Assembly (NCBI GenBank): GCA_023231475.1
Contig: JALJEE010002267.1
Span: 1-28,939 of the forward strand
Reading direction: 5' to 3'
Origin: Seison nebaliae
Taxonomy: Eukaryota > Rotifera > Pararotatoria > Seisonacea > Seisonidae
DNA length: 28,939 nt
Under the pieces are notes generated by a model. It saw only the letters and a program-made list of their open reading frames with translations, made no database searches and was not told the DNA's origin. The position numbers were made by a program, and so were the translations under genes. Positions 1-9,290 of this stretch are shown here, piece by piece (position 1 is the first letter of the stretch; each line of letters begins with the position of its first letter).

Positions 1-272
<272 letters not shown>

Positions 273-289
273 CTGTAAAGATGTAAAGG

Positions 290-1990
290 AAAGAGCTTTC
301 AAATAGTCAGCTAAAAGATTGTAGGAAGTTATCCCCGATGTTTCTCTTTCCTAAGCAAATATGAAATGAGAGAGCTATCCCCAATTTTTTTATGCCAAAT
401 CTAATAATGAACAGAGAAAGCTGCTTAGTAACGAGAAACTTCGGAGATACCTTTCGTTTACCAACTAAAACACCACGTGCAACGTAATTTAATTCAATTA
501 CAATATCTACAAGATGCATCGGTGGTCGAATTAAGGGTCCATAGATAATCACACATAGAAACATCAACATAAGGGCTATCGTAGTGAATAAAATCGGATC
601 AATTAACATCGGTAAGAGCCAGGAAACCAAAATGGAAAGCAGTGGATCGTTATTCCAAATGAAGAATGAGAAGGATAACACAGAGATCGATTTATTTATA
701 GGCATGAATACATACTGGGATATTGTGGTTACGGACGTTTATCGTCGAATTAAGGATACGGATATATTTTATAACACCAAGAATTCTCGGCATTATGATT
801 TTGGGAACAGAGAACGATAACGAGAATCGGGATCATAATACCTATTTATCGACCGAAGAACAAAAACACCAATCTTATTTAGAAAATCCAGAAAATTTAT
901 TAAAACAAAACACGAATCGGAAGAATTCGAAAAATCTCTTTCTATAGAAAGGAAACATGATAGATTCTCAGTATATCTTTCAAGAACGATGAACGACCCG
1001 TAAGGAATCTGCTTAACATATTACATGGAAAACTAAACTTGTTGAGTAGAATGAATGAGGAGGGTAATCAGTTCCTGACAAATTCAACGTTTATTGAATA
1101 AGAATACTGTAGAAGAAACGCACCGACCGTTTTACTTCCTTCCATATTTCATTGCTCATCACAACGATAAGCGGAGATTGGTATATGACGGATCGATTGT
1201 ATAATGGTCTGTTCATTAGTTTGTCAATTTCTTCGGACTATTTTTTATTAAGGAATAGACCGAATTGAAAATTTTTTTCTTATGGACTGTCCATTAGAAC
1301 TATTTCTCATACAAAAATTTTTTGGTTTAAAGGACAGTCCATTCGGTCTTTTCCTTAATAAAAAATAGTCCGAAGAAATTGAAAAACTAATGGACAGACC
1401 ATTATACAATCTGACGGATCTTGTCGATTTATCGAGAGATATTTATCGATCAATGAACATCTAGAAGACGGTATAATGTCTTATAATCGCATTGATATGA
1501 TTCTCCTGCGATCAAGATTGAGGTTGACTTTAGTGACATTTCAAGAACATTTATGGAGATTGGTATTTTGGAAAAACATCGAAAATAGTTGCAAATTATC
1601 GTTTATGAAGGAACGAAGATAAAATTTAATCAATTTCGTATTTTTAAGATTAAACTGGAAAAAGTAATTAGTGAATTACCTATCCAATGGAGATCTCTTA
1701 TGAACGAATCGACATATATGGATGACATGGTTTTACCATTCAAGAATTCACAAGAACAGACGACAATTTTCTCGGAACTTAAAAAAGAATTAAAAAATAG
1801 AAACTTTCACTGGAATAATCGCTCAATATATAATTGTTCTCAATTCTTGTGACAACTAACGGACTGCTCTAAAACTAACGGGCAAGGACAAGAGTATTAA
1901 CTTACCGATCTATCTTCAACAACTATTATTCTTCGTCCTATTTTCTATGATACATCTGTAAAGTCACTACCTTTCTTTGAAGTTTCCTTT
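290..1990 (+). mobile_element. BEL/Pao-type LTR retrotransposon fossil, broken
   Basis: Plus-strand reading frames show two short stretches like BEL/Pao polyproteins. One, around 560-820, resembles the region after the aspartic protease (IDLFIGMNTYWDIV, compared with the IDxLIGxDxYW pattern of Pao elements). The other, at about 1590-1850, has the reverse transcriptase catalytic motif YMDD followed by the usual helix-rich stretch. The copy is broken in several places and I recognise no LTRs, gag or integrase, so both ends are approximate. A 217-bp inverted-repeat element is inserted in it at 1195-1411. It looks old: only motifs are still readable. It lies in the inferred large intron of the flanking minus-strand gene. 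Confidence 0.6.
1195..1411. mobile_element. MITE with 71-bp terminal inverted repeats and 9-bp target site duplication
   Basis: The arms 1195-1265 and 1341-1411 are inverted copies with 3 mismatches in 71 bp and begin GATTGTATAATGGTCTGT. The element is flanked by a perfect 9-bp direct repeat, TGACGGATC, at 1186-1194 and 1412-1420. A 9-bp duplication with long inverted repeats is typical of Mutator-like (MULE) elements, so this is probably a non-autonomous MULE MITE. It has no coding capacity. The middle holds further partial copies of the arm tip (around 1283-1297 and 1332-1343). It sits inside the BEL/Pao fossil, so it is the younger insertion, and the near-identical arms agree with that. 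Confidence 0.88.
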
Positions 1991-2916
1991 ATTGTTTATA
2001 CAAATTTTATGTATTTTTTTTATATTTCTTAAGAAATATTTGAATATAGGAAGCTTCCTATATTTGTTAGTAAAAAAAACATTATCTCTCCACATCATAA
2101 TTTTTCTGCGACTATATTATCGTAGTAATGTTTTCTCCTTTCACTAACAAAAGGACTAGGTAAGGGTAGCAAAAGGTAATAAAAGGACTGTATAAAAAAT
2201 ATTTCTCCGTTCATAATTTCCTCCGAGGAATAGATATTTCTGGATATTTTCCATTAAATAAAAGGGGAACACAGTAAGCCCTTCTCTTTGGACTTCGTAT
2301 GCACATCATTAATATAAATAATTACAAGAGTACAACGATACTTCTAGCTTTGAGTTATAAACTCTACCGACTAATTATTTTACCTTCCGCTACCTTTTAA
2401 TTCAGCTCGCTCTTTATTACTTTTAATTAGTTTCTTTGTTTAATAAAATGAACAATCATTCTTCTCTAGTACGTTTACTATAGTCGGACAAGTGTGGTAT
2501 ACCGATCAATCAGATAGAACGAAATTATTGAATTCAATATACTCCCAATAGTGAACGAAAAGAAGGGCGCAAAGAATCTGATTAAAGTACTAGACAAACC
2601 AAGGCACCGGAAAGTGGTATAGAATACTAGCATACAGTCGAAAAAGTTAATCTCTCACAAGTTAGTACAAATAAATCACTTGATTTGAAAAAAGCTGATT
2701 CACACTTCCCTATGTTCCCTTGTCAGTAACTGACATGTGAATTAAAACGGATGGCTAAAGTTTAGACGACTTTTAACGGTTTAGACAAATTTCGTTACGG
2801 AATGTAATACAACTATCCTCGTTCCAGGCAGAATTAAAGAAAATGTAAAATATTATCCTATTATACTAGTCAGCTATACTCTAGTCTTGTTCAAATACTT
2901 CTAGTCGGCAACTTAC
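1991..2916. other. Gene-poor stretch, probably intronic
   Basis: I see no convincing coding exon here on either strand. It holds a 22-bp perfect palindrome at 2043-2064 centred on AAGCTT. If the gene at 2917-4185 continues into the Thr exon at 1-272, this stretch is the donor-proximal part of that intron. Confidence 0.5.
2043..2064. repeat. 22-bp perfect palindrome
   Basis: The 22 bases at 2043-2064 equal their own reverse complement. The core is TAGGAAGCTTCCTA and both ends are AT-rich. There is no loop. I see no direct repeats at its borders and assign no function. Confidence 0.8.
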
Positions 2917-4185
2917 TTTAGGTTAAAATTTGGTTGTACTAACCTAGTCGAGGCTGTTGTTGTTGTGGTAGTCGTTGTTGTAGTCGTTGTAGTTGTACTA
3001 TAGACGAACAATTTAAGTTAAAGATTATTAGTTGATTAAACATAAATGTCAAATAAACTATTATCCCCTATGAACTTATTATATTCTATCGATTTACTAT
3101 TATATTACATATCTCGTATTATTGGATAGATAATTGGAAATTATTATTCTGTATAGTAATATTTTCCATAAATGTCGTTCACTACTACTTGGTGATACTA
3201 TCCCTAGCAAGTGCCTTGGTTCATATCTCATAATTTTTGTTCATAGATTAACTCATTTATCACTCATTTGTTCTTATATCTTATGAACTAACATCGCTAT
3301 ATGAGTGAGATATGAGCTAAAGCACTTGCTAGAGATGTTATTGTAGAATTATGATTATAATAAAACTGTAATATATAATAATGATATAATGATAACAAAT
3401 TATATAATATAATATATATATATAACATAAACATATAACATAAATATATAATAACAATCTAATAGTTTGTCTAATATAAAAAACTAGTATAATAATGTCG
3501 AAACGCACATTATACAAATTTTTTTGATTTTAAAACTTCTTCTTTGCTGTAAAAATTAAGGTTACTTCTAACCTTGTAGTCGTCCAGCAATTTCTACCGG
3601 AAAAAGTTCTTGCAGGAACCTGTAATATATTAATTTGATAAATATTCATTTAACTTAACAATACAATACATTGACGGTAATCTTTCTTTCTTAGTACATC
3701 TAAAAAACAATGGTAATTTGATCGTCAAAAAAAAGAATAAAGAAAAACTTGAAAACTATTGAGAAATCTGCTTTTCGCACACTGAACGGTTCTACTATAG
3801 CATTACATATTTTCTAAAATTTATAAATTTTTTATTTAGTAGATAAATTGTTCTAACGTTTAAAAGAGGCATTGAATTCGGGCGGAATTTAATCGAATCT
3901 GATATTGAATGAAGTTCATAGTTATTGACTAAATTAAAAATCAATGAATTTAATGAAGAACTTATTTTTTTAACTTGCCGACATTTCAATTCTAATTGAA
4001 CCATATGGACATTTAAGCCTCATTATACTTAAGTCGGCCAACTTATATTTCTCTATATCATGCACTTTTATCTTCTTGCACTGTTTCTCGTTTTCTGTCC
4101 AATTTGAAGTTATTGTCCAATTGAATGCTGCAACACGTGAAATTATAAATGTAATCAAAATTATTTGGAATTTGATGAATTCCAT
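2917..4185 (-). CDS. Gene C: secreted or type I membrane glycoprotein with Cys-rich ectodomain and Thr stalk, 3' end open
   Basis: Inferred exons, minus strand: 4185-3975, 3928-3858, 3813-3757, 3689-3660, 3619-3573 and 2997-2917; all phases agree. The start has a clear signal peptide (MEFIKFQIILITFIISRVAA). The ectodomain follows with two NWT glycosylation sites and five Cys, including KCPYGSIRIEM, KICNAIVEPF, MYCIVPARTF and NCWTTT. Exon 6 encodes 13 consecutive Thr and ends at a GTAAGT donor in phase 2. Order and spacing match gene B at 6067-7770 (GCQYGWNTIIL, LCKEF, KENATSSWCF, then a Thr-rich stalk), so the two look like diverged paralogues. Introns are 40-67 bp except the last resolved one (575 bp, carrying a foldback element). 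The fourth exon's acceptor is the least certain. Family not recognised; a faint likeness to SUEL-type galactose-binding lectin domains is noted as a finding. Confidence 0.6.
3200..3336. mobile_element. Short foldback (MITE-like) element in an intron of gene C
   Basis: The arms 3200-3229 and 3307-3336 are inverted copies of 30 bp with 4 mismatches, all transitions. The spacer is 77 bp. Weaker similarity extends outward to TA dinucleotides near 3197 and 3340, which would suit a TA-duplicating Tc1/mariner-type element, but the duplication is not certain. Confidence 0.6.
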
Positions 4186-4826
4186 GAGATACCAAAATTT
4201 AACGGAGTTAATTGAGTGAAAATGATCAAAAAATTAATAAAGAAAATAGAACCCAAATTTGGCTTTAATTCTTGTTCTTGGTCTATTTATTAACTTTCAG
4301 TTAATTACCTGATACTATAGATATGATAAGTACTAAAAATCTGATAAGAATTATTATTATTAAAATATTATTAATGTTGAAATAATAGAGAAAAGAAATT
4401 TCTTTTTGAACTTTTTTTTAACATTGGATTATAAATATCTTTACTAATATCTAATCAAATACATCGTAATAGGCACCATTGGATAGAGGATAAAAAATAC
4501 TTTAAGAATATATGCTATTCTATGATGTTACTCTTTTCATAACTACTTTAAAGCGTCAAAAACTAAAGTGGTTGAAAAAAAAGAGGAGCAATTGTCTCAA
4601 GGAGCAATTGCCACCGAAACTACCATCAGTGTTTATATATGGGTACTTCTCAATTCGGCAATTTAGAAGATATATATTATCATCTTAACAAGATGAAGAC
4701 ATTAGCCTAGTGAGATTCTGAAACGTAAGTCGAACTTGATAGGGTAGTGCTATATCGGTAGTTGTGGTTGGTAACTTATTTTATTAACTGCCGTGATTTA
4801 ACGATATTTGTGAGTTAGGCATTATA

Positions 4827-5389
4827 CAGTAGGAATTTAAAGTAATCGGACACTTTTACGTTTTTATAAAACAGATCATAACTTCTGTTCTATGAAGTAT
4901 CTTTTTTAAAGTTGGATATCACAAAATAGCCCTATTCAAGCTCTTAAGGATAGTGCAAAAAAATTTGAAAAAATTAAAATATTTCATGCATTAAAATGGC
5001 ATTTTGCATAAAAGTTCATTTTTCTCTCTTCTGCATGTTTCGAAAATATCGTTTAAAAATTTTATCCTTCTCAATTAAAAAAACCTTTTATGCCTATCTT
5101 GTAGAGCATATATAATTACATTAGAAAAATTAAGAATTAAAAAAACAATTAAAATATGACATAATTATTGAGCATTTTTTAAAAGTTGTGTTTTTGCATT
5201 TCCGGATCAACCGTAAACTATTATAAATCGTGGTTTGATTTTTTGAAATCGTCACCATCGAAAACCCCCAAACGAGTATTTTTTAGTTTTTTCTCGATTT
5301 TTGTAGAAATATGACGCCATTTTGTGAAAATTGTAGAAATTTTATCATTTTTTCTACAAAAATTGAGAAAAAAATAAAAAATGCTCGTT
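4827..5389. mobile_element. Possible Tc1/mariner-derived remnant plus a foldback
   Basis: At 4827 the sequence reads CAGTAGGAATTTAAAGTAAT and runs on as CGGACACTTTTACG, directly after TA. This resembles Tc1-family ends, which commonly carry AAAGTATTCGGACAC after TA-CAG. I find no matching inverted end and no transposase. At 5271-5309 and 5351-5389 lies a 39-bp inverted repeat (3 mismatches, 41-bp spacer). Whether the two belong to one element is unknown. Confidence 0.35.
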
Positions 5390-5814
5390 ACATTTTCCTT
5401 GATAAAATCATGAATATTGATTTTGAATACAATTAGGTTAACAATTAATAATCAATTTTTTCTACAGAGTTACTTCAAGAATCTGTGTAATTTTAAGTGC
5501 GCTCAAATACGTGCATATTGGGCGCATAAAAGTAGTATAGAGTATGATCAAACTCACACATCATTTAAAATCGATACCTTCCAAGTCCTTAAATTCTCAC
5601 GTCATCACCTTATCACAGAAGATGGAGAACTACATAATGACGTAATTAGGAATTTCGATTATAAGAAAAAATAAAAATAATAATGTGCCTCTGGAGCGTA
5701 ATAATCTTTAAATTATATACATAAAGATTTGGTTTCTTAATGAAAGTTAACATATTTCCTCAATGAAAAATTTAAAATTACTAATTTTTTAGCAATATTA
5801 ACTCTGTTAGTACA
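5390..5814. other. Intergenic stretch with an unassigned 85-codon reading frame
   Basis: A plus-strand frame runs to a stop at 5672-5674. An acceptor-like run (ttttttctacag) ends at 5467, and the 68 codons after it (starting SYFKNLCNFKCAQIRAYWA) stay open. I recognise no family. It could be an exon of an unseen plus-strand gene, a piece of a mobile element next to the foldback at 5271-5389, or chance. The rest is AT-rich with nothing recognisable. Confidence 0.3.
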
Positions 5815-6003
5815 CTATGGTGTTAGTTCTGATGTGGCAGCTGTATATAGGCAAATTGTGCCCATTTCATTTCTTCTTAGTTTACTCATTTTAGAATTAC
5901 CGTAAAAAAAAATATCATCATTGTGAATATCATCATGTATAGTTTCTAATTCTCTTCGCAACTTGAGTCCAAATAATTTTTCCGAATCGAACAATGTTTT
6001 AAA
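5815..6003 (-). CDS. Possible alternative 3' terminal exon of gene B
   Basis: After an acceptor (aaaatttcag) on the minus strand, 62 codons stay open to a TAG at 5815-5817. The peptide starts FKTLFDSEKLFGLKLRRELE and is acidic to basic and soluble-looking. It enters in phase 0, the phase in which exon 7 of gene B (6313-6238) ends, so it could replace gene B's last exon and give a different cytoplasmic tail. In the model used for gene B the stop at 6067-6069 comes first, so this exon would need exon skipping. It may instead be a fragment of a separate gene. Confidence 0.35.
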   Translation of the reverse strand, partial: FKTLFDSEKLFGLKLRRELETIHDDIHNDDIFFYGNSKMSKLRRNEMGTICLYTAATSELTP

Positions 6004-6066
6004 CTGAAATTTTTTAAACAGAATTTAAATTATGTATTGATAAACTTTTATATTAAAACTTTCTAT

Positions 6067-7770
6067 TTAAATATAGTAATCCGGATCGTCTTCGTGATGT
6101 TCCTGGTGATCATCATCAGGTTTCTTTAATATAAGTGATTTAATACCTTTTATGACAAATTTCACATCCGAAGTACCCTAATAATATAATAATATGATAA
6201 TAGATAAGTGAATGGTATTTTCTGGATTAAAGGAAACATCAGGTTTCTCGAGTTGAAAAAAACTAGATGCTTGAATAGATAAGATGCTAGGTACATGTTC
6301 TTCAATATCTCTCCTGAAATCAAACAAAAATGAGTTAGAAGTAGTAAATTTTGAGCTATCATAAATTTTGTGATCTACGTATGCATTACCAATACATAAC
6401 CGAAAATCTTTTCAAATTCAAGAAATGTATGGTATATGTTAAATTTCCAGACAGTACAGAAAGTTCCTAAATAACCATCTTGAAATACAAAGACAAATTA
6501 GCATCATACAACCAGCAAAAATTCCAAGACCGACATATATTTTTAGGGCAATTGCACTTTTTCGTTTTTTTCTTAATATTGCTATAGAGAAGTTTCAAAT
6601 AAAACCGGGAAGTTTCAATTAAACAGATAACCTTGAGAAGGTGAATTCTTAACTGTTCTTTTATCAATCTCTTCATTACTTTCTTCAAAATCCAGTTGAA
6701 AATTAACGTTCTCATTTTTGACTAGCGTTAGCTAAAAATTGATTACTAACAAAGGATTCAAGAATTAATCAGAACTTTAGGAGGGATTTTTGCACGAATT
6801 TTACAAGTAATTGCAACCGATTGAAGAGATTTAATTTCACTCGGGTTAAGCGGTGGAAGGTCCTTAATGTCTGTTCCGTTCTGCACAGTATTCACAAATA
6901 TAAATGATAAATAATGTAACTTAAAATCGGTTCCTAACTGGTTCTTCTCCTAAGTGGTGACATGGAATAAAATTAAAGCTGTTCGATTTTTGTCTTACTT
7001 TTAATTTAACACCAGTTTCATTCTTTACGGTTTCATTGTGCACTTTCACATCTGAAGAGTGGTCCGCAAAGAAATTAACATCTCCAAAATTTTGAACAAT
7101 TTTTCTTTTTGTTTCTTTCGTCGTTGTTCTCATCGTAATTGTTGTAGTTGGTTTTAATGTAGTTGTTGATGCTGGTGCGTCAAAACACCACGAAGATGTA
7201 GCATTCTCTTTAAATACCTTGATCAATAAGACAAGGTTAGATTCAAAGGACAATAAATTGAAAACTATGCAGAATTCAGAAGGTATTTCATTCGTTCTTA
7301 AACAACTTACTTAATGTTAAGTTATATAATTAGATATTTAAAGAAAACTGCAGCACAATATTATAGTCATCCCAGTCAATGTTAATATGCAAGGTAGTAA
7401 ATTCCTTACAAACTGTCTAAATTTCATATAATGTAGGAGTGGAAGGTGGCATTAATTAACTTCAAGGTTAAAATGTTTATTTTTCAGTGTGTACAGTTCT
7501 ATAAACCAACTATGAAAATCGAAAAAGATTTGAGAGGTATATCTAACGTCTTGAATCGAGGATTATGGTATTCCAACCATATTGACATCCTCTTTCCATT
7601 TCCTCCCTACGTCCCCAGTAATCATTTAAGAACCATTGGGGACGTGCATTATTACATTTGAGTCCATTCCATGTTAAGTTGGTATCTAATACAATTTCAA
7701 ACCCTTTCGAGTCTTTTAGAACACTTGTCATTATTAAAACGAACATCCTATACTCCAGCAATGAATGCAT
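6067..7770 (-). CDS. Gene B: type I single-pass membrane glycoprotein with Thr-rich stalk, family unknown
   Basis: Inferred exons: 7770-7548, 7412-7357, 7217-6999, 6880-6776, 6731-6632, 6581-6458, 6313-6238 and 6177-6067. All phases close to a 337-residue protein. The N-terminus (MFVLIMTSV after a second Met at residue 9) is a weak signal segment. The ectodomain has four Cys (KCNNARPQW, GCQYGWNTI, LCKEF, SSWCF) and NLT, NAT, NET and NGT glycosylation sites, then a Thr-rich stretch (APASTTTLKPTTTITMRTTT) and an acidic juxtamembrane part. A basic stop (LRKKRK) precedes one membrane helix (YVGLGIFAGCMMLICLCI). The tail ends in an acidic His/Asp-rich segment (DDDHQEHHEDDPDYYI). Order and Cys spacing resemble gene C. 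No catalytic motif is seen, so an adhesion or recognition role is only a guess. Splice sites were hand-called; the donor of exon 6 (gtactg) is the weakest. Confidence 0.65.
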
Positions 7771-8044
7771 AATAATGAAAGATAAGCGAAAATAAAATGG
7801 GTTATAAAAAAATGGTAACTAAAAAATTGAAAATTATATTTTTTAATTTTGCATCCCTTCTCCACTTTTATCACGATTGGGTGAAGACCACTCTCATCAC
7901 ACGCTTAATGGAAGAATAGTCGGTTGAATTTAGACAATTACATTGTTTGTTTTTCCATCAAACGAATCATAAAGATAATAGATAGTTAATTACTGATAGT
8001 ATAGGTATAATATTAAATAGATGATAATTATTATTATTCATTAG

Positions 8045-9290
8045 TTAAAATTTCCGTCGAGATTAATTGGAAAAAGAGATCCTCGATGGATTGGCAAGGA
8101 TACTGTTGAGTCGTACGACACAATAAAATATTTAAGGTTTTGAAAAAGAATATGGCAAGGTAGTTCGTAATAACGGATCCTGTGCGAAAAGATGGAATAA
8201 GAATGAGAGAAGTTCGTATTAGAAATATATTATAGTCGAAAGTCGAAAGTCGGAAGTTTTGTCGATAAGAGAAAAGACTCTACGACATAAGAGAATTAGG
8301 AACGGAAGTAAAACAACAGTGGTGAAAAGGAGAGAACGATTATATCTGTGGAAGCAGTAGACCATTCTCCTAATCAGCCGATTGTAGGCCCGATCCATTG
8401 ACAGAAACGAATGATGTGAACACAGAAAGATGGTCTCAAGCCAATATAGAGGTAGAACTAAACTTTTGAGAATTGATAAACGGATTTTTAAAGGACTAAA
8501 TTTCGAATCTGGAGCGAAGGAAAAAGACTTATTACGAATATCATGCATAGTGATTGAAGAGAACGAACGCATTTTAATCAATAAACTGAGAAATATGATA
8601 AAAGCAGAAAGTGGAATGTTCGAAGAGCTGTCTGGCAGAAACAAGAGCGGTTACGCGTTGATAACAACCAGGTTTTCGATGCGTTAATAGTAATTCCTCT
8701 TTATCTGAGGAGATGTGAAATTTTTCGGAAAGGAAGTTTCATCACCCAAAGAAAACGGTGAAGGATGACGATGTCATCAGCATATGCAAGAACAAGTGCA
8801 AAAGGAGTGTTTCATATGACGATACGGTTATTCTCCTTCAGATTACCTCGAGCCCCATCAACAACCTTGCCGAAATTCAGAGTTGATGTGGAATGAACTA
8901 ATACAGTTGTTATTATGGACGACGGAAACAACCTAGTTAGAACAAAACTAACTGAGAAACTTCAGAAAAGAAGATCTCGGTAGAACGCTTCGTTCGCCGA
9001 GATAATCGAAAGCTTTAGAGGCATCTAGAAAAAGAAGATGTAACGATACGTTGGGATTTCGGGCATTCAATATAGCCGACCGAAAAAGAGAAAAAAGAGG
9101 ATTTGTGGCACGGCAGGAAGGCCGCGATAGACAAACCGATACCGAGAAGAAAAAAGTGCATCACGATTAAAATTTTCAAATAACTTGAAAACGAAAGAAG
9201 AAATAGAGATCGGTCTATAAGAATCCAAAAAATTGTGGTCCAAGTTCGGTTTGTTCATGATAGAAATAATTTTGAAGTGGAATGAAATTG
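8045..9290 (-). mobile_element. Dead non-LTR retrotransposon (LINE) fragment, reverse transcriptase region
   Basis: Minus-strand frames carry three reverse transcriptase landmarks in the right order: SYRPISISSFVFKLFE at about 9205-9222 and beyond, RQGC at 8861-8872 and the catalytic LAYADDIVI at 8773-8784. A thumb-like stretch (LKSLVLPLYWLE) follows within 8219-8644. SYRPIS-type and YADD motifs suit the Jockey/R1/CR1/I group, but I cannot fix the clade. The landmarks fall in two reading frames and stops interrupt them, so the copy is inactive. No endonuclease domain or poly(A) tail is recognised, and both ends are approximate. Longer plus-strand frames here are shadows of it. Confidence 0.75.

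Noticed and set aside
307-705. 132-codon minus-strand frame with hydrophobic stretches
   Set aside because: It is antisense to protease-like sequence of the BEL/Pao fossil and has no recognisable domain of its own.
7446-7661. Plus-strand frame after an acceptor-like tttatttttcag
   Set aside because: It overlaps exon 1 of gene B on the other strand, whose frame, glycosylation sites and Cys pattern fit a complete spliced gene. No partner exons are seen on the plus strand.
8430-8687. 85-codon plus-strand frame
   Set aside because: Antisense shadow of the LINE reverse transcriptase thumb region.
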